Source of the DNA: Oscillatoriales cyanobacterium CG2_30_40_61
GTDB lineage: Bacteria; Cyanobacteriota; Cyanobacteriia; Cyanobacteriales; Microcoleaceae
Reading direction: 5' to 3'
Length of the DNA stretch: 64,000 nt
Assembly: GCA_001873365.1 (NCBI GenBank)
Contig: MNYZ01000099.1
Span: forward strand, 20,342 to 84,341
This document shows, piece by piece, positions 34,211 through 43,502 of the stretch; the first letter of the stretch is position 1; each line of letters starts with the position of its first letter. The notes beneath the pieces were generated by a model that searched no databases, had not been told where the DNA came from, and saw only the letters and a program-made list of their open reading frames with translations. A program made the position numbers and the translations under genes.

Positions 34211-34297
34211 GCACAATTGATTAATATAACATAGCTTTTTAGAGTTTGTCAACCCCTTGATCCTAAATCCCAGCATTGAGGTGGATTTTTTCCCCTA

Positions 34298-35497
34298 TCA
34301 ATGACTGCTAAACAAATCGATCAGTTTTTGGACTTCAATATTAATATTATGATCTTCAGCTACCTTAGCCGCACCGTGTTTTCCCATGGCGGTTAACTCC
34401 TCAAGCGGAGTCGTGAGGGCGGTTTTCAGGGCGAGGGTTAAATCTTCTAAAGATCCGGCCGGAACTAACCAACCATTTTTCCCGGGTTCAACTAATTCAG
34501 GAATACCCGCAATATAGGTACTAATTACCGGACGAGATAGGGCGAATGCTTCCATCAAAACCACGGGCAACCCTTCGGCAAAACTGGGTAAAACAAACAC
34601 CTGGGAGGCTAAAATCTGTTGTTGGACTTGGGTATTGGTAGCCCAGCCCGTAATCTCAATATAGTTATTTAATTCTAGGGTATCAATTAATTGTTCAATC
34701 TGATTTCTTAGGGAGCCATCACCCACAAAGATCAGTTTACACTTTAAGCCCATGGCTACGAGTTGACTAAGGGCTTCAATTAAGATTAAATGACCTTTTT
34801 GTTCACTTAAACGACCGACACAAACAAAACGAGGTTCCGAAGGTAAAGGCACAAAACTATGATCCAAAAATAGGGGATCAACACCACAATGAACAATATG
34901 AATTTTTGACCAATCTTGATAATCACACCAGCGCTGGATCTGACTTTTCCCAAAAGAACTAATAGCTACGACAAATTTAGCCCGTTTAATTTTTTCAGGG
35001 AGTGCGATCGCTTGGGGTTGATCAAATTCCTCTGGCCCATGGATGGTAAAACTATAGGGTGGCCCCCCTAGGGCATGACAGAGCAGGGCGACGGTTGTAG
35101 AATTAGTCCCAAAATGAACATGAAGATGTTCTATCTTAGCTTCAGATAACCAATGTAATAAAACACAGGCTTCAGCCAGATAGACAAAGTGCAGCAGAAT
35201 ACCCCGTTCTGAACCCCAACCCAATTTTAAAGTCAGTCCTACCGCACGCCAAAACCTTTGGGGATGAGTCAATAAAACTCGGAAGAAATTCCACAATAAA
35301 CCCCCAATTCCGACATTGAGAATAAACTGAGTTTTTTGATATTCTTCTAAATCCTCTTGATCGATCAATTCTGACTCTAAAGACCGAATTGAGAAACGCC
35401 GAATCTCTACTCCTTGGGCTTCAATGGCCTTGATTTCACGGCGAATAAAACTATGACTGACCTTGGGATATTGATTAACGAGATAAGCGACTTTCAT
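34298..35497 (-). CDS. Family 4 glycosyltransferase
   Basis: A 399-residue GT-B fold enzyme. The N-terminal domain begins VAYLVNQYPKVSHSFIRREI, as in colanic-acid type transferases. The acceptor side has HLHVHFGTNSTTVALLCHAL. The nucleotide-sugar domain carries FVCVGRLSEQKGHLILIEAL, then VFVLPSFAEGLPVVLMEAFA, the E-x7-E motif of family GT4, and ISTYIAGIPELVEPGKNGWL. It is a retaining transferase that probably adds a sugar to a lipid-linked exopolysaccharide unit in the cytoplasm. It is 27 bp downstream of a GT2 gene and likely in one operon with it. Confidence 0.88.
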   Translation of the reverse strand: MKVAYLVNQYPKVSHSFIRREIKAIEAQGVEIRRFSIRSLESELIDQEDLEEYQKTQFILNVGIGGLLWNFFRVLLTHPQRFWRAVGLTLKLGWGSERGILLHFVYLAEACVLLHWLSEAKIEHLHVHFGTNSTTVALLCHALGGPPYSFTIHGPEEFDQPQAIALPEKIKRAKFVVAISSFGKSQIQRWCDYQDWSKIHIVHCGVDPLFLDHSFVPLPSEPRFVCVGRLSEQKGHLILIEALSQLVAMGLKCKLIFVGDGSLRNQIEQLIDTLELNNYIEITGWATNTQVQQQILASQVFVLPSFAEGLPVVLMEAFALSRPVISTYIAGIPELVEPGKNGWLVPAGSLEDLTLALKTALTTPLEELTAMGKHGAAKVAEDHNINIEVQKLIDLFSSH

Positions 35498-35524
35498 GCT
35501 TGTGGATAGCGGGTCTAAAGGGAG

Positions 35525-36727
35525 TTAGGATAACACAATATCCCGTTGGGTTCTGACCCATTCCTGTTGAGGTTTTTTAAAGAATCCCAAATACATAGGC
35601 AATTTCCAGAGAATATAAAGGGGAATACTCAATAGGGTTTTCAGGGACATGATCGAACGGCCAAAATTAACCCAGGTGATTAGAATTGCGGTTAATAACA
35701 TAATTCCTTGAACGCTCAGGCATTGCAAGGGGAAAAGGCTGAGATTGAAGATAGCCATTAAGACACTGGGAACTAAGACTATTGCCCATAATATGACTAA
35801 AAAGGCTAAGGGAGGAACACAGAGGTCTAGGGCCATGATTAGTAAATCTCGGCGTTTGAGACGAATAGAAGCCGCAAGCAGGCGCGGAACTTGAGTACAT
35901 AAAGTTTTTAAGTGTCCGTGTTCCCAGCGAGTTCTTTGGGTTTTAGCCACTTGTTCTTGGGCGGGTAAAACCCCAATAACTTTAGCCTCTTGACAAAATA
36001 TGGGGGAGGCTCCCAATAGGGCTAAATCAATCCCAAGCTGCATATCTTCCACGATATTAGCACTGGCTAGGGAAACTTTACTAATCATTGACCAGGGAAA
36101 GGCCATGCCCGTGCCGGTGAGAACACAGGGACACCCTAATTGAGCGATTCCTTGAGGACGAACTGAGTTTTTGACTAAAAAGGCAAAGGCAGAAATGGAA
36201 TCTTTGGGAGTCGGATTTTGGGGGGTTGCCATTAAATAAGTCGATTGTACGGGTCGCCGTTTACTCATCGCCTTTTGAGCAATTTTAGAGATAGTACCGG
36301 GTTCAATGTGACAATCGGCATCAATCATGACCACAACATCGGGGGGATTTTCAGCTAAAAACTTTAAACCATAATCCAAGGCGTAGCCCTTACCACGATG
36401 TACTAAATCATGGCGTTCTAAAACCGTTGTTCCTAATTGCCGGGCAATATCGGCCGTTTCATCGGTGCAGTTATCGGCAATCACGACAATACTTTTTCTA
36501 ACATTAATTTGGGGTAAAATAGTATTTAAGGTAGCTCCGATTCCTGATGCTTCGTTGTGGGCTGGAATTAACACAGCAATCTTAGGATCAATCCCCGCCA
36601 CTTTCTGATCTGAGGGGGGCTTTTTAATTAATGCTGCCAGACATTCGGTAAAAAACACTGAAACTGGGATAGCCAAAGCTAGGGAAATCAGCGTTAGTCC
36701 TGCGGTAAGTATCATTGCTAAAATCAT
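35525..36727 (-). CDS. Family 2 glycosyltransferase, membrane-bound
   Basis: A 400-residue protein. N-terminal membrane helix (about 5-25), then the GT-A core with IAVLIPAHNEASGIGATL, VVIADNCTDETADIARQLG, the metal-binding VVMIDADCH and, later, TRWEHGHLK (the Q/RxxRW-like acceptor motif as R-W-x-H). Two or three membrane helices lie near the C-terminus (about 300-380). This arrangement is that of processive or polyprenyl-linked GT2 enzymes of extracellular polysaccharide synthesis. Divergent from the export gene at 37 kb, with a 318-bp gap. Confidence 0.87.
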   Translation of the reverse strand: MILAMILTAGLTLISLALAIPVSVFFTECLAALIKKPPSDQKVAGIDPKIAVLIPAHNEASGIGATLNTILPQINVRKSIVVIADNCTDETADIARQLGTTVLERHDLVHRGKGYALDYGLKFLAENPPDVVVMIDADCHIEPGTISKIAQKAMSKRRPVQSTYLMATPQNPTPKDSISAFAFLVKNSVRPQGIAQLGCPCVLTGTGMAFPWSMISKVSLASANIVEDMQLGIDLALLGASPIFCQEAKVIGVLPAQEQVAKTQRTRWEHGHLKTLCTQVPRLLAASIRLKRRDLLIMALDLCVPPLAFLVILWAIVLVPSVLMAIFNLSLFPLQCLSVQGIMLLTAILITWVNFGRSIMSLKTLLSIPLYILWKLPMYLGFFKKPQQEWVRTQRDIVLS

Positions 36728-37045
36728 ATCTAAAACTTGAGGTAGAGATCTTAAAAGCCTATCCTATCTTCTGCACCTCGGAAACTTAAAGGCTAAATGT
36801 TCCCTTTTGACAATAGCTTTACTAAATATTTACAATTTTTCTGAATAAGGAGAGTTATTCTATTTTCTGGATCTTCAATTGTTGAGAATTGTTAGTTAGA
36901 ATACAAGAATCCAGGCTTCCAGAATGCCCATATACTAGGTTAACCAGAGCAGATCAAGACCAGAGCCAAAAACTCTGAAAAATAACTAGAAGTAATATGA
37001 TTGGGTTTAAGTCCCTTCTATTTAGAATTAGCGTTTAATAATTAT
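36728..37045. promoter_or_regulatory. Divergent promoter region of the exopolysaccharide locus
   Basis: A 318-bp gene-free stretch between the two divergent arms of the locus. It is AT-rich, with GCCCATATACTAGG around 36926-36939, where TATACT could be a -10 box toward the export gene. No repeats or small genes were recognised. Confidence 0.35.
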
Positions 37046-38494
37046 ATGTTCGTTCGCTGTGTTTGCTTCGCCCTAACTCCCCTAATTTTAGTTTTAGGAG
37101 TTCCCCCGATCTCTGCGTTGCCCCTACAAGCCCAACCTACCCGTTTAATTAATCCTTTGCCGCCTAAACAACAACCCGTTGCAGAAAATCCAGTTCGAGA
37201 TTTTCCCTATCTTTTAGGAGTGGGCGATCGGATTCGGGTGGATGTTTTTGGGGTAGAACGATATGGGGGTGAACAATCGGTTCTCGCCGATGGCACGATT
37301 AGTCTTCAAGGGATTGGGCCTTTAGCCGTTGTGGGTTTAACCCTGGTGGAAACTCAAAAATTGATTACTAAACTCTATTCCTCTATCCTGCGACAACCGA
37401 TCGTCACGGTTAATTTAACCGCATCTCGTCCCGTACAGATTGCGATCGCGGGTGAAGTCTATCGTCCGGGTTCCTATAATTTAGCCGGAGATCAACAATT
37501 TGCTCGACTGACCCAGGCGATTAAAATAGCTGGAGGTCTAACTCAAGCGGCGGATTTAAGTTTAGTGCAACTGCGACGGGCGACTCCGCAACAACCGATT
37601 GTGACTTTGAATTTAGCGGAGTTATTAGAGCAGGGAAACCTGATGCAAGATCCGATTCTCAGGGACGGGGATAGTATTTTTGTTCCGACCATGACGGGTT
37701 TTAACTCCGAACAAATGCGCCAAATCGCTTCTTCTAGTTTGGCTGCGCCGCCGAGTCAATCGATTCAGGTGGTGATTGTCGGGGCTGTATTTCGTCCGGG
37801 GGCTTATTCCCTAAGTCAACAAGGGGGTGGAACCAATACGGGCACTGGTAACACCGCAGTAGCCGTCACAACCAATTTACCAACTATTACCCGGGCATTA
37901 CAAACGGCTGGGGGGATTACCAATGTGGCCGATATTCGTAATATTGAAGTCCAGAGGATCACCAGAACTGGGGTACAAACCACAACCATCAATCTTTGGG
38001 AATTGTTGCAGTCGGGAGATATCAACCAAGATGTCTTTTTACAGGAGGGAGATACGATCATTGTCCCCACGGCTAAGGATATTGCTGCGACTGACTTACA
38101 GGAAATTGCTTCCGCCAGCTTTTCTCCATCAACAATCACGGTAAATGTGGTTGGGGAAGTTAAAAGTCCTGGTTTGATTCAAATTCCCCCTAATCGTCCT
38201 TTAAATCAAGCTTTATTATCGGCGGGGGGATTTGAGAACACCCGAGCTAATAAGAGGTCTGTTGAATTAATTCGTCTTAACCCCAATGGTTCGGTAACTA
38301 GAAGAACTATTGATGTGGATTTTGAATTAGGAAATGCCCAGGAGAATAATCCCGTATTACAAAATAATGATGTGATTATTGTCCGTCGATCTTTGGTAAC
38401 TAGACTGGGTGATGGTGGTTCTTCATTGTTACAGCCGATTCAGAACGTCTTTACCTTTTATCGGTTATTTGAAATTTTCATCCCGACTAAGTAA
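37046..38494 (+). CDS. Outer-membrane polysaccharide export protein (Wza/OPX family)
   Basis: The ATG at 37046 gives 482 residues beginning with a signal peptide (MFVRCVCFALTPLILVLGVP, then a likely cut after LQAQ). A TTG at 37001 would place extra residues before it. The Poly_export domain is YLLGVGDRIRVDVFG with DGTISLQGIGPLAVVGLTL. Three SLBB domains follow, marked IAGEVYRPGSYNL, IVGAVFRPGAYSL and VVGEVKSPGLIQI, each ending with a VPT- or V-R-type turn. The protein should form the outer-membrane channel for exopolysaccharide with the Wzc-like protein encoded 197 bp downstream. The lipobox cysteine of classical Wza is not evident. Confidence 0.88.
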   Translation: MFVRCVCFALTPLILVLGVPPISALPLQAQPTRLINPLPPKQQPVAENPVRDFPYLLGVGDRIRVDVFGVERYGGEQSVLADGTISLQGIGPLAVVGLTLVETQKLITKLYSSILRQPIVTVNLTASRPVQIAIAGEVYRPGSYNLAGDQQFARLTQAIKIAGGLTQAADLSLVQLRRATPQQPIVTLNLAELLEQGNLMQDPILRDGDSIFVPTMTGFNSEQMRQIASSSLAAPPSQSIQVVIVGAVFRPGAYSLSQQGGGTNTGTGNTAVAVTTNLPTITRALQTAGGITNVADIRNIEVQRITRTGVQTTTINLWELLQSGDINQDVFLQEGDTIIVPTAKDIAATDLQEIASASFSPSTITVNVVGEVKSPGLIQIPPNRPLNQALLSAGGFENTRANKRSVELIRLNPNGSVTRRTIDVDFELGNAQENNPVLQNNDVIIVRRSLVTRLGDGGSSLLQPIQNVFTFYRLFEIFIPTK

Positions 38495-38691
38495 AGTTAT
38501 CAGTAAAAACCCTGAGTAATTCCTAAAGGCGTTCTGAAAATGAACTATAATTCCCAAAAGTTTTATCCATTGATTATTCTTGATTAAATTGTCTAAGTTA
38601 TGTCAAATGATTTTAAAGGTGGAGAAAAAACTCCAGCCCGGGTTGACCACACCGATTAAGTAACTTTATATAACAAGGGTATTAAATCACT

Positions 38692-40980
38692 ATGCAGCAA
38701 GAAATAGCAGTTCTTGAAGATCAACAACCCCTAGGGGAAACAAAAACTAGACGTCCGGGTATTCGTCCCTTACTGCGAACCTTAAAACGCAAGGTGTTTT
38801 TGATTATTGGGGTAGCAGGGATTACTACTTTTTCGGGATTACCTTTTATTAAAGCACAGTTACCCTCGGTTTATAAAGGCAACTTTCAACTGTTAGTTGA
38901 ACCTATTACCAGTGAACAAAAACTATCAGACCCTTTAACCTTTACTCGTTCTGATGGACAAGTCAGTGATAAATTTTTTACCTTAGATTATCCGACTCAA
39001 ATTCTGATTTTAACCAGTCCTGAAGTTTTAAATAATATTGCTAAACAAGTCCAGACTCGTTATCCTAAAATAACGGCGGAAACTTTAGCAGATAAATTAA
39101 AATTAGGCCGGGTATCCAATGGTAAAAGCCCCCTGGATAAAACTAAAATTTTAGAAGTTCTCTATAAGGGAGAAGACCAAAAAGAAATCCTATTTGTTTT
39201 AGAGAAAACCAAAGAAAAATATTTAAAATACAGTTTGGATGAGCGCAAATCTCGGATTAGTCAAGGGGTGAAATTTATTGATGAACAACTGCCTTTATTG
39301 CAAACAAGAGTCGATGACTATCGAGGTAGATTAGAAAAAATTCAACAGGAGTATGAATTATTAGAGCCGACCCAAGGCGGTCAGGCTTTATATGAACAAA
39401 TTCGGACTTTACAAAATCAGAGTCAAGAAACCGAAAGGCAACTGCAAGAACAGAAAGTTTTATATCAACATCTTCAAGAACAATTATCACTGAATCCCGA
39501 TGAAGCCGTCGCCGCTTCTGCCTTAAGTGAAAGTCCATTTCGTAAACAAATATTAGATAGTTTGATGGCAGTTGAAACTCAAATTGCAGTTCAATCAGCT
39601 ACTTTTAATTCTAATAGTCCAGAACTTCAACAATTAAAAGAACAACAGGTTAATTTATCACGATTATTAGAAGCAGAAAATAAAAAAGTTCTGGGAGAAA
39701 AAGCCTCACAATTAGAAAATAATTCTTCGGTCATGGCTTTTCAAACCTCAATTCGTCAAAGTTTAATTGTACAACTGGTAAATACGAATAGTCTAATGAA
39801 ATCCTTAGAGGTTAGGCTACAAGGGTTAAATAATGCACTGAATACTTTAAATCAACAAGCCCACATATTTCCCAGTGTCGTTCGTCAATATACTGAAATT
39901 CAACAACAACTTGATTTAACTAATAAACGATTGAATTTATTTTTAGACGAGCGAGAAAAATTACGCATTGAAGCGGCTCAAAATAACGTTCCTTGGGAGG
40001 TTATTTCTCAACCTAGTATTCTCTTGAATGCCAAAGGAAAACCGGTTTCTTCTGAAGCTGAGGGGCCGATGAAAAAGCTGATTATGGTGGTGGGGGCGGG
40101 TCTGGCTTTGGGTGTTTTATTATCACTTTTGTTAGAAAGATTCCGCAATATTTTTTATACCCGGGAGGATTTAGAAGATCTGATTCAATTTCCGGTTTTA
40201 GGGGAGATTCCTCGCCATAATAATTTTGCTGTTTCTGTTGATCTCAGAAGTCCAAAATTGGCAAAATCCAACCGCCGAATGTTGGAAAAAATGGCTCAGT
40301 TTTTGGGTGCTTTTGATCAAGTTTATGCTAATGTTAGATTTTTATATGCTGATTCTTTAATTCGTTCGATTGCCATTTGTTCAGCCGAATCTAAGGATGG
40401 AAAATCAACTATTGCGTTACATTTAGCTCAAACTATTGCGAATATGGGCCAGCGGGTTTTGTTAGTAGATGCTAATTTACGTTATCCCCAACTGCATACG
40501 GTTTTAGGAGTATCTAATCAAAAGGGACTTAGTGATTTATTAATGCAAAAAAGCACACCGAGTTCTGTGATTCAAAGAACACCTTTAGCAGAAACTCTAT
40601 TTGTTTTAACAGCCGGAGTTCCCTACGCTAATACCTTTAAATTATTGGGTTCAGAACAAATGCAAAAAGTGATTGAAACCCTGCAAGATAGTTATGATTT
40701 AGTGATTTATGACACTCCAGAATTACATGAATATACCGATACTATATTTTTAGCAGAACATTTGGATGGTTTGATTTTAGTCGCCACCGTCCATAAGACT
40801 CATAAAACAGTTTTTCAGCAAACTTTAGATCAACTGAATACTTATCGAATGCCTTGTATTGGCTTAATTGTTAATCATATTCAGCTTAATTCTTCTATCA
40901 CCTATCCCTTTTACCTAACACCATCTTTAGTTAACTTAGAACCAAAATATGAACAGGAAACAGTAATCAGTAATCAGTAA
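38692..40980 (+). CDS. Wzc-like polysaccharide co-polymerase with BY-kinase domain
   Basis: A 762-residue inner-membrane protein. The first membrane helix (about 37-55) is followed by a large periplasmic Wzz-type region with long coiled coil (about 200-430, LLQTRVDDYRGRLEKIQQEY), a second helix (about 463-480, LIMVVGAGLALGVLLSLLL) and a cytoplasmic BY-kinase domain. The latter has Walker A CSAESKDGKSTIAL, Walker A' VLLVDANLRYPQLH and Walker B YDLVIYDTPE. The usual C-terminal tyrosine cluster is short (a few Tyr in YPFYL and KYEQE). It controls chain length and export of exopolysaccharide together with the OPX protein encoded upstream. Confidence 0.88.
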   Translation: MQQEIAVLEDQQPLGETKTRRPGIRPLLRTLKRKVFLIIGVAGITTFSGLPFIKAQLPSVYKGNFQLLVEPITSEQKLSDPLTFTRSDGQVSDKFFTLDYPTQILILTSPEVLNNIAKQVQTRYPKITAETLADKLKLGRVSNGKSPLDKTKILEVLYKGEDQKEILFVLEKTKEKYLKYSLDERKSRISQGVKFIDEQLPLLQTRVDDYRGRLEKIQQEYELLEPTQGGQALYEQIRTLQNQSQETERQLQEQKVLYQHLQEQLSLNPDEAVAASALSESPFRKQILDSLMAVETQIAVQSATFNSNSPELQQLKEQQVNLSRLLEAENKKVLGEKASQLENNSSVMAFQTSIRQSLIVQLVNTNSLMKSLEVRLQGLNNALNTLNQQAHIFPSVVRQYTEIQQQLDLTNKRLNLFLDEREKLRIEAAQNNVPWEVISQPSILLNAKGKPVSSEAEGPMKKLIMVVGAGLALGVLLSLLLERFRNIFYTREDLEDLIQFPVLGEIPRHNNFAVSVDLRSPKLAKSNRRMLEKMAQFLGAFDQVYANVRFLYADSLIRSIAICSAESKDGKSTIALHLAQTIANMGQRVLLVDANLRYPQLHTVLGVSNQKGLSDLLMQKSTPSSVIQRTPLAETLFVLTAGVPYANTFKLLGSEQMQKVIETLQDSYDLVIYDTPELHEYTDTIFLAEHLDGLILVATVHKTHKTVFQQTLDQLNTYRMPCIGLIVNHIQLNSSITYPFYLTPSLVNLEPKYEQETVISNQ

Positions 40981-41140
40981 TAGGTAATGGGTAATAGGTA
41001 ATAGGTAATAGGTAATAGGTAATGGGTAATGGGTAATGGGGAAAATTACCGCTTTCGCGGTAATGACAGCCGATAGGTAGTCCTAACAGCCCTGGCGCGG
41101 TTGCTATCAACTGATAACTGATAACTGTTGACTGATAACT
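40970..41140. repeat. Heptamer arrays after the Wzc-like gene
   Basis: About nine copies of TAATAGG/TAATGGG run from 40978 to 41040. They are followed by CTGATAACTGATAACTG-type heptamers around 41107-41140 that reach the 3' end of argJ. The region lies between convergent genes. Confidence 0.75.
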
Positions 41141-41142
41141 GA

Positions 41143-42384
41143 TTAAGTGGTGTATTCCGCGTTAATTTTTACATAGTCATAACTTAAATCGCATCCCCAG
41201 GCTTTGCCCACGCCGGAGCCGTTGCCGATTTTAACGGAAATTAATACCGTATCTTCTTTGAGATATGCTCCTATTTTAGCTTGCTTTAAATACTCATTCG
41301 CTGCATTGCGATCAAAAGCTAGGGGTTGACCCTGCTGCATTAAAACAAAATCCCCTAATTTGATTTCTAAATCATTTTGGTCAAAATGGACTCCCGCCCG
41401 TCCCGCCGCCGCGGCAATTCTTCCCCAGTTGGGATCATCACCAAAAATGGCGGACTTCACCAAAGACGAACCGACAATGGTTTTAGCCACTTTACAAGCC
41501 GAGGCTTCATCCTGGGCCCCGGAAACTTGAACTTCAATTAAACAGGTGGCTCCTTCTCCATCTCGCGCGATCGCCTTGGCCAAATATTCACAAACGGCTG
41601 TTAACATCCCTTCTAATTTTTCCGCTTCTGGCCCCATACCCGTAATTGCCGGAGTCCGGGACGCACCATTGGCTAAGGCAATTAAACAATCATTGGTACT
41701 GGTATCACCATCAACAGTAACTTGGTTAAAACTCCGGTTAGCCACACGGCTTAACATTTCTTGCCAGAGGGGAGGGGAAACCACCGCATCGCAGGTGACA
41801 AAAGCTAACATCGTCGCCATATTGGGGTGAATCATCCCCGACCCTTTACAAATTCCCCCGACTCTCACGGGGCGATCGCCAAACATGGTTTCTAAGGCAA
41901 TGGTTTTCGGGACTAAATCCGTGGTCATAATTGCTTTGGCTACAGCCGCGTTACCATTCTCTGACAATTCCTCGACTAACTTGGGAATTCCTGCCTTGAG
42001 GATATCCATTTTAATCCGTTGACCGATAACTCCGGTAGAAGCTAGTAAAATCGATTCCGGTGCAATATTTAAGACTTGAGCCAGAGCTTGGGCCGAGTCT
42101 ACCGCATCTGTCCAACCGGCTGCTCCGGTGGCGGCATTAGCTTGCCCTGAATTACATAAAATGGCTTTGGCGCTGGGTTTGGTTTGGAGTTGTTGACGAC
42201 AATAATCAACACAGGCGGCTCTAACTTGACTGGTGGTAAATACTCCGGCTGCGATCGCATCTACATCGGAGACAATTAAGGCTAAATCCGGTAATCCCGA
42301 TGCTTTCAACCCGGCCGTAATTCCCGATGCCCGATACCCTCTAGGGGCAGTCACCCCACCCTCAATCACTGTCCAATCTGTCAT
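41143..42384 (-). CDS. argJ: Bifunctional ornithine acetyltransferase / N-acetylglutamate synthase
   Basis: The ATG at 42384 (MTDWTVIEGGVTAPRGY) gives 413 residues; the longer frame from 42417 adds 11 residues not typical of the family. ArgJ transfers acetyl from N-acetylornithine to glutamate in the cyclic arginine pathway and can also use acetyl-CoA. The self-cleavage site is in GMIHPNMATMLAFVTCD, with the nucleophilic threonine of ATML. Other signatures are LCNSGQANAATG, VTVDGDTSTNDC and GDDPNWGRIAAAAGRAG. It stands alone, convergent with the Wzc-like gene. Confidence 0.94.
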   Translation of the reverse strand: MTDWTVIEGGVTAPRGYRASGITAGLKASGLPDLALIVSDVDAIAAGVFTTSQVRAACVDYCRQQLQTKPSAKAILCNSGQANAATGAAGWTDAVDSAQALAQVLNIAPESILLASTGVIGQRIKMDILKAGIPKLVEELSENGNAAVAKAIMTTDLVPKTIALETMFGDRPVRVGGICKGSGMIHPNMATMLAFVTCDAVVSPPLWQEMLSRVANRSFNQVTVDGDTSTNDCLIALANGASRTPAITGMGPEAEKLEGMLTAVCEYLAKAIARDGEGATCLIEVQVSGAQDEASACKVAKTIVGSSLVKSAIFGDDPNWGRIAAAAGRAGVHFDQNDLEIKLGDFVLMQQGQPLAFDRNAANEYLKQAKIGAYLKEDTVLISVKIGNGSGVGKAWGCDLSYDYVKINAEYTT

Positions 42385-42525
42385 GATTTCCCCTTGTGTT
42401 TGCACTATTACTGACAAGGGATTATATCAAGACCTCAACCATAAAAATATCCCCACTTGCGATCTTGAAAGCGGGGGCATTGATTAATTGATGGTGAATT
42501 TACAGTTATCTGATTGACAACTCAA

Positions 42526-42717
42526 TTAACTCATGGATGAGCCACTGCGGTCATAGCTGCTCGCGCTGTCTGTCGGTTTACCTTGAATTGTTGTCCGATA
42601 ATCTCCGGGTTCAATGCCGACTTCATCAGCGATGCGGTTGAGGAGGGATTGTTGACGGTTTTTGATCGCTTGATGATGACGCATCATTAACGCCCGAGCT
42701 TGATTTTGAGTATCCAT
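42526..42717 (-). CDS. Small conserved paralog 1 of 3, unknown function
   Basis: A 63-residue protein and the third copy in transcription order. It shares with its two neighbours the block QARALMMRHH, then IKNRQQS, LLNR, DEVG-x-EPGD, TIQGKP and a SSYDRS tail. It is hydrophilic, with no membrane helix, signal peptide or cysteine. A helical N-terminal half and a disordered C-terminal half are likely. GGAGAG lies upstream of the ATG. It differs from the others by an extra residue in the GDYRTTIQG region. The family is not recognised. Confidence 0.75.
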   Translation of the reverse strand: MDTQNQARALMMRHHQAIKNRQQSLLNRIADEVGIEPGDYRTTIQGKPTDSASSYDRSGSSMS

Positions 42718-42780
42718 AATTGGTCTCTCCTGTGTTTAAAATTGAATGTTTTTTTGAGCTTAATATTGTATTTAACTCGC

Positions 42781-42969
42781 CTAAATCATCCCGTTGCCAC
42801 GGTCATAGTTGCTAACAGAATTGGCACTGGGTTTACCTTGAATGGTTGAGATATCACCGGGTTCCGTACCCACTTCGTCAGAAACCCGATTTAACATGGA
42901 TTGTTGACGATTTTTAATCACTTGATGATGACGCATCATTAAAGCCCGAGCTTGATTTTGAGTATTCAT
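42781..42969 (-). CDS. Small conserved paralog 2 of 3, unknown function
   Basis: A 62-residue middle copy of the triplet. It carries the shared blocks QARALMMRHHQVIKNRQQSM, LNRVSDEVG, EPGDISTIQGKPSA and SNYDRG. AGGAGAAAC precedes the ATG, and the leader CTTAAACACAGGAG nearly matches that of copy 1, so the upstream sequence was duplicated together with the gene. Spacing to copy 1 is 63 bp and to copy 3 is 91 bp, long enough for separate promoters or for a single transcript. Confidence 0.75.
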   Translation of the reverse strand: MNTQNQARALMMRHHQVIKNRQQSMLNRVSDEVGTEPGDISTIQGKPSANSVSNYDRGNGMI

Positions 42970-43060
42970 AATTTGTTTCTCCTGTGTTTAAGATTGAAAG
43001 GTTTTTGAACTAAAATTTGCTTAACTAAAATATTAAGAAAGATTGCAATTATTAATCTTC

Positions 43061-43252
43061 CTAACTCATGGCGGCGTTACTGCGGTCATAGCTGCTCGCA
43101 GAATGGGCGCTAGGTTTGCCTTGAATCGTCGATATATCGCCAGGTTCTACACCAACTTGATCGGAAACCCGGTTAAGTAAGGACTGTTGACGATTTTTGA
43201 TGGTGTGGTGATGACGCATCATTAACGCCCGAGCTTGATCTTGAGTACCCAT
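43061..43252 (-). CDS. Small conserved paralog 3 of 3, unknown function
   Basis: A 63-residue first copy in transcription order: QDQARALMMRHHHTIKNRQQ, SLLNRVSDQVG, EPGDISTIQGKPSA and SASSYDRS. AGGAGAACAA lies upstream of the ATG. It has three adjacent histidines (RHHH). The high identity among copies, with most changes at conservative positions, points to selection for protein sequence. The function is unknown, and abundance-related or stress-related roles are only guesses. Confidence 0.75.
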   Translation of the reverse strand: MGTQDQARALMMRHHHTIKNRQQSLLNRVSDQVGVEPGDISTIQGKPSAHSASSYDRSNAAMS

Positions 43253-43502
43253 AAGTTTGTTCTCCTGAATGAATAGCCTAAAAAGTAATAGGCTGTTTTT
43301 GTCTTCAATTTCTAATATAACAGAACATTCTGTAGTCTATTTTACAAAATGCCCTAAATTAACAAATCTTTACATTTTTTTTAGAATCCATAGAGTTGGA
43401 ATCAGGCTAATTTGCGGATGTAACCCCATGATTAGGGGCAATTTAGAGAAAAAGCAGGCAGTGTGTAAATGAGGGTATATTTAGGACGGTGATTAGCTCT
43501 GA

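Noticed and set aside
43269..43472. A 67-codon frame upstream of the small-paralog triplet
   Set aside because: No ribosome-binding site, no family, AT-rich composition of a leader region; it lies in the promoter region of the triplet.
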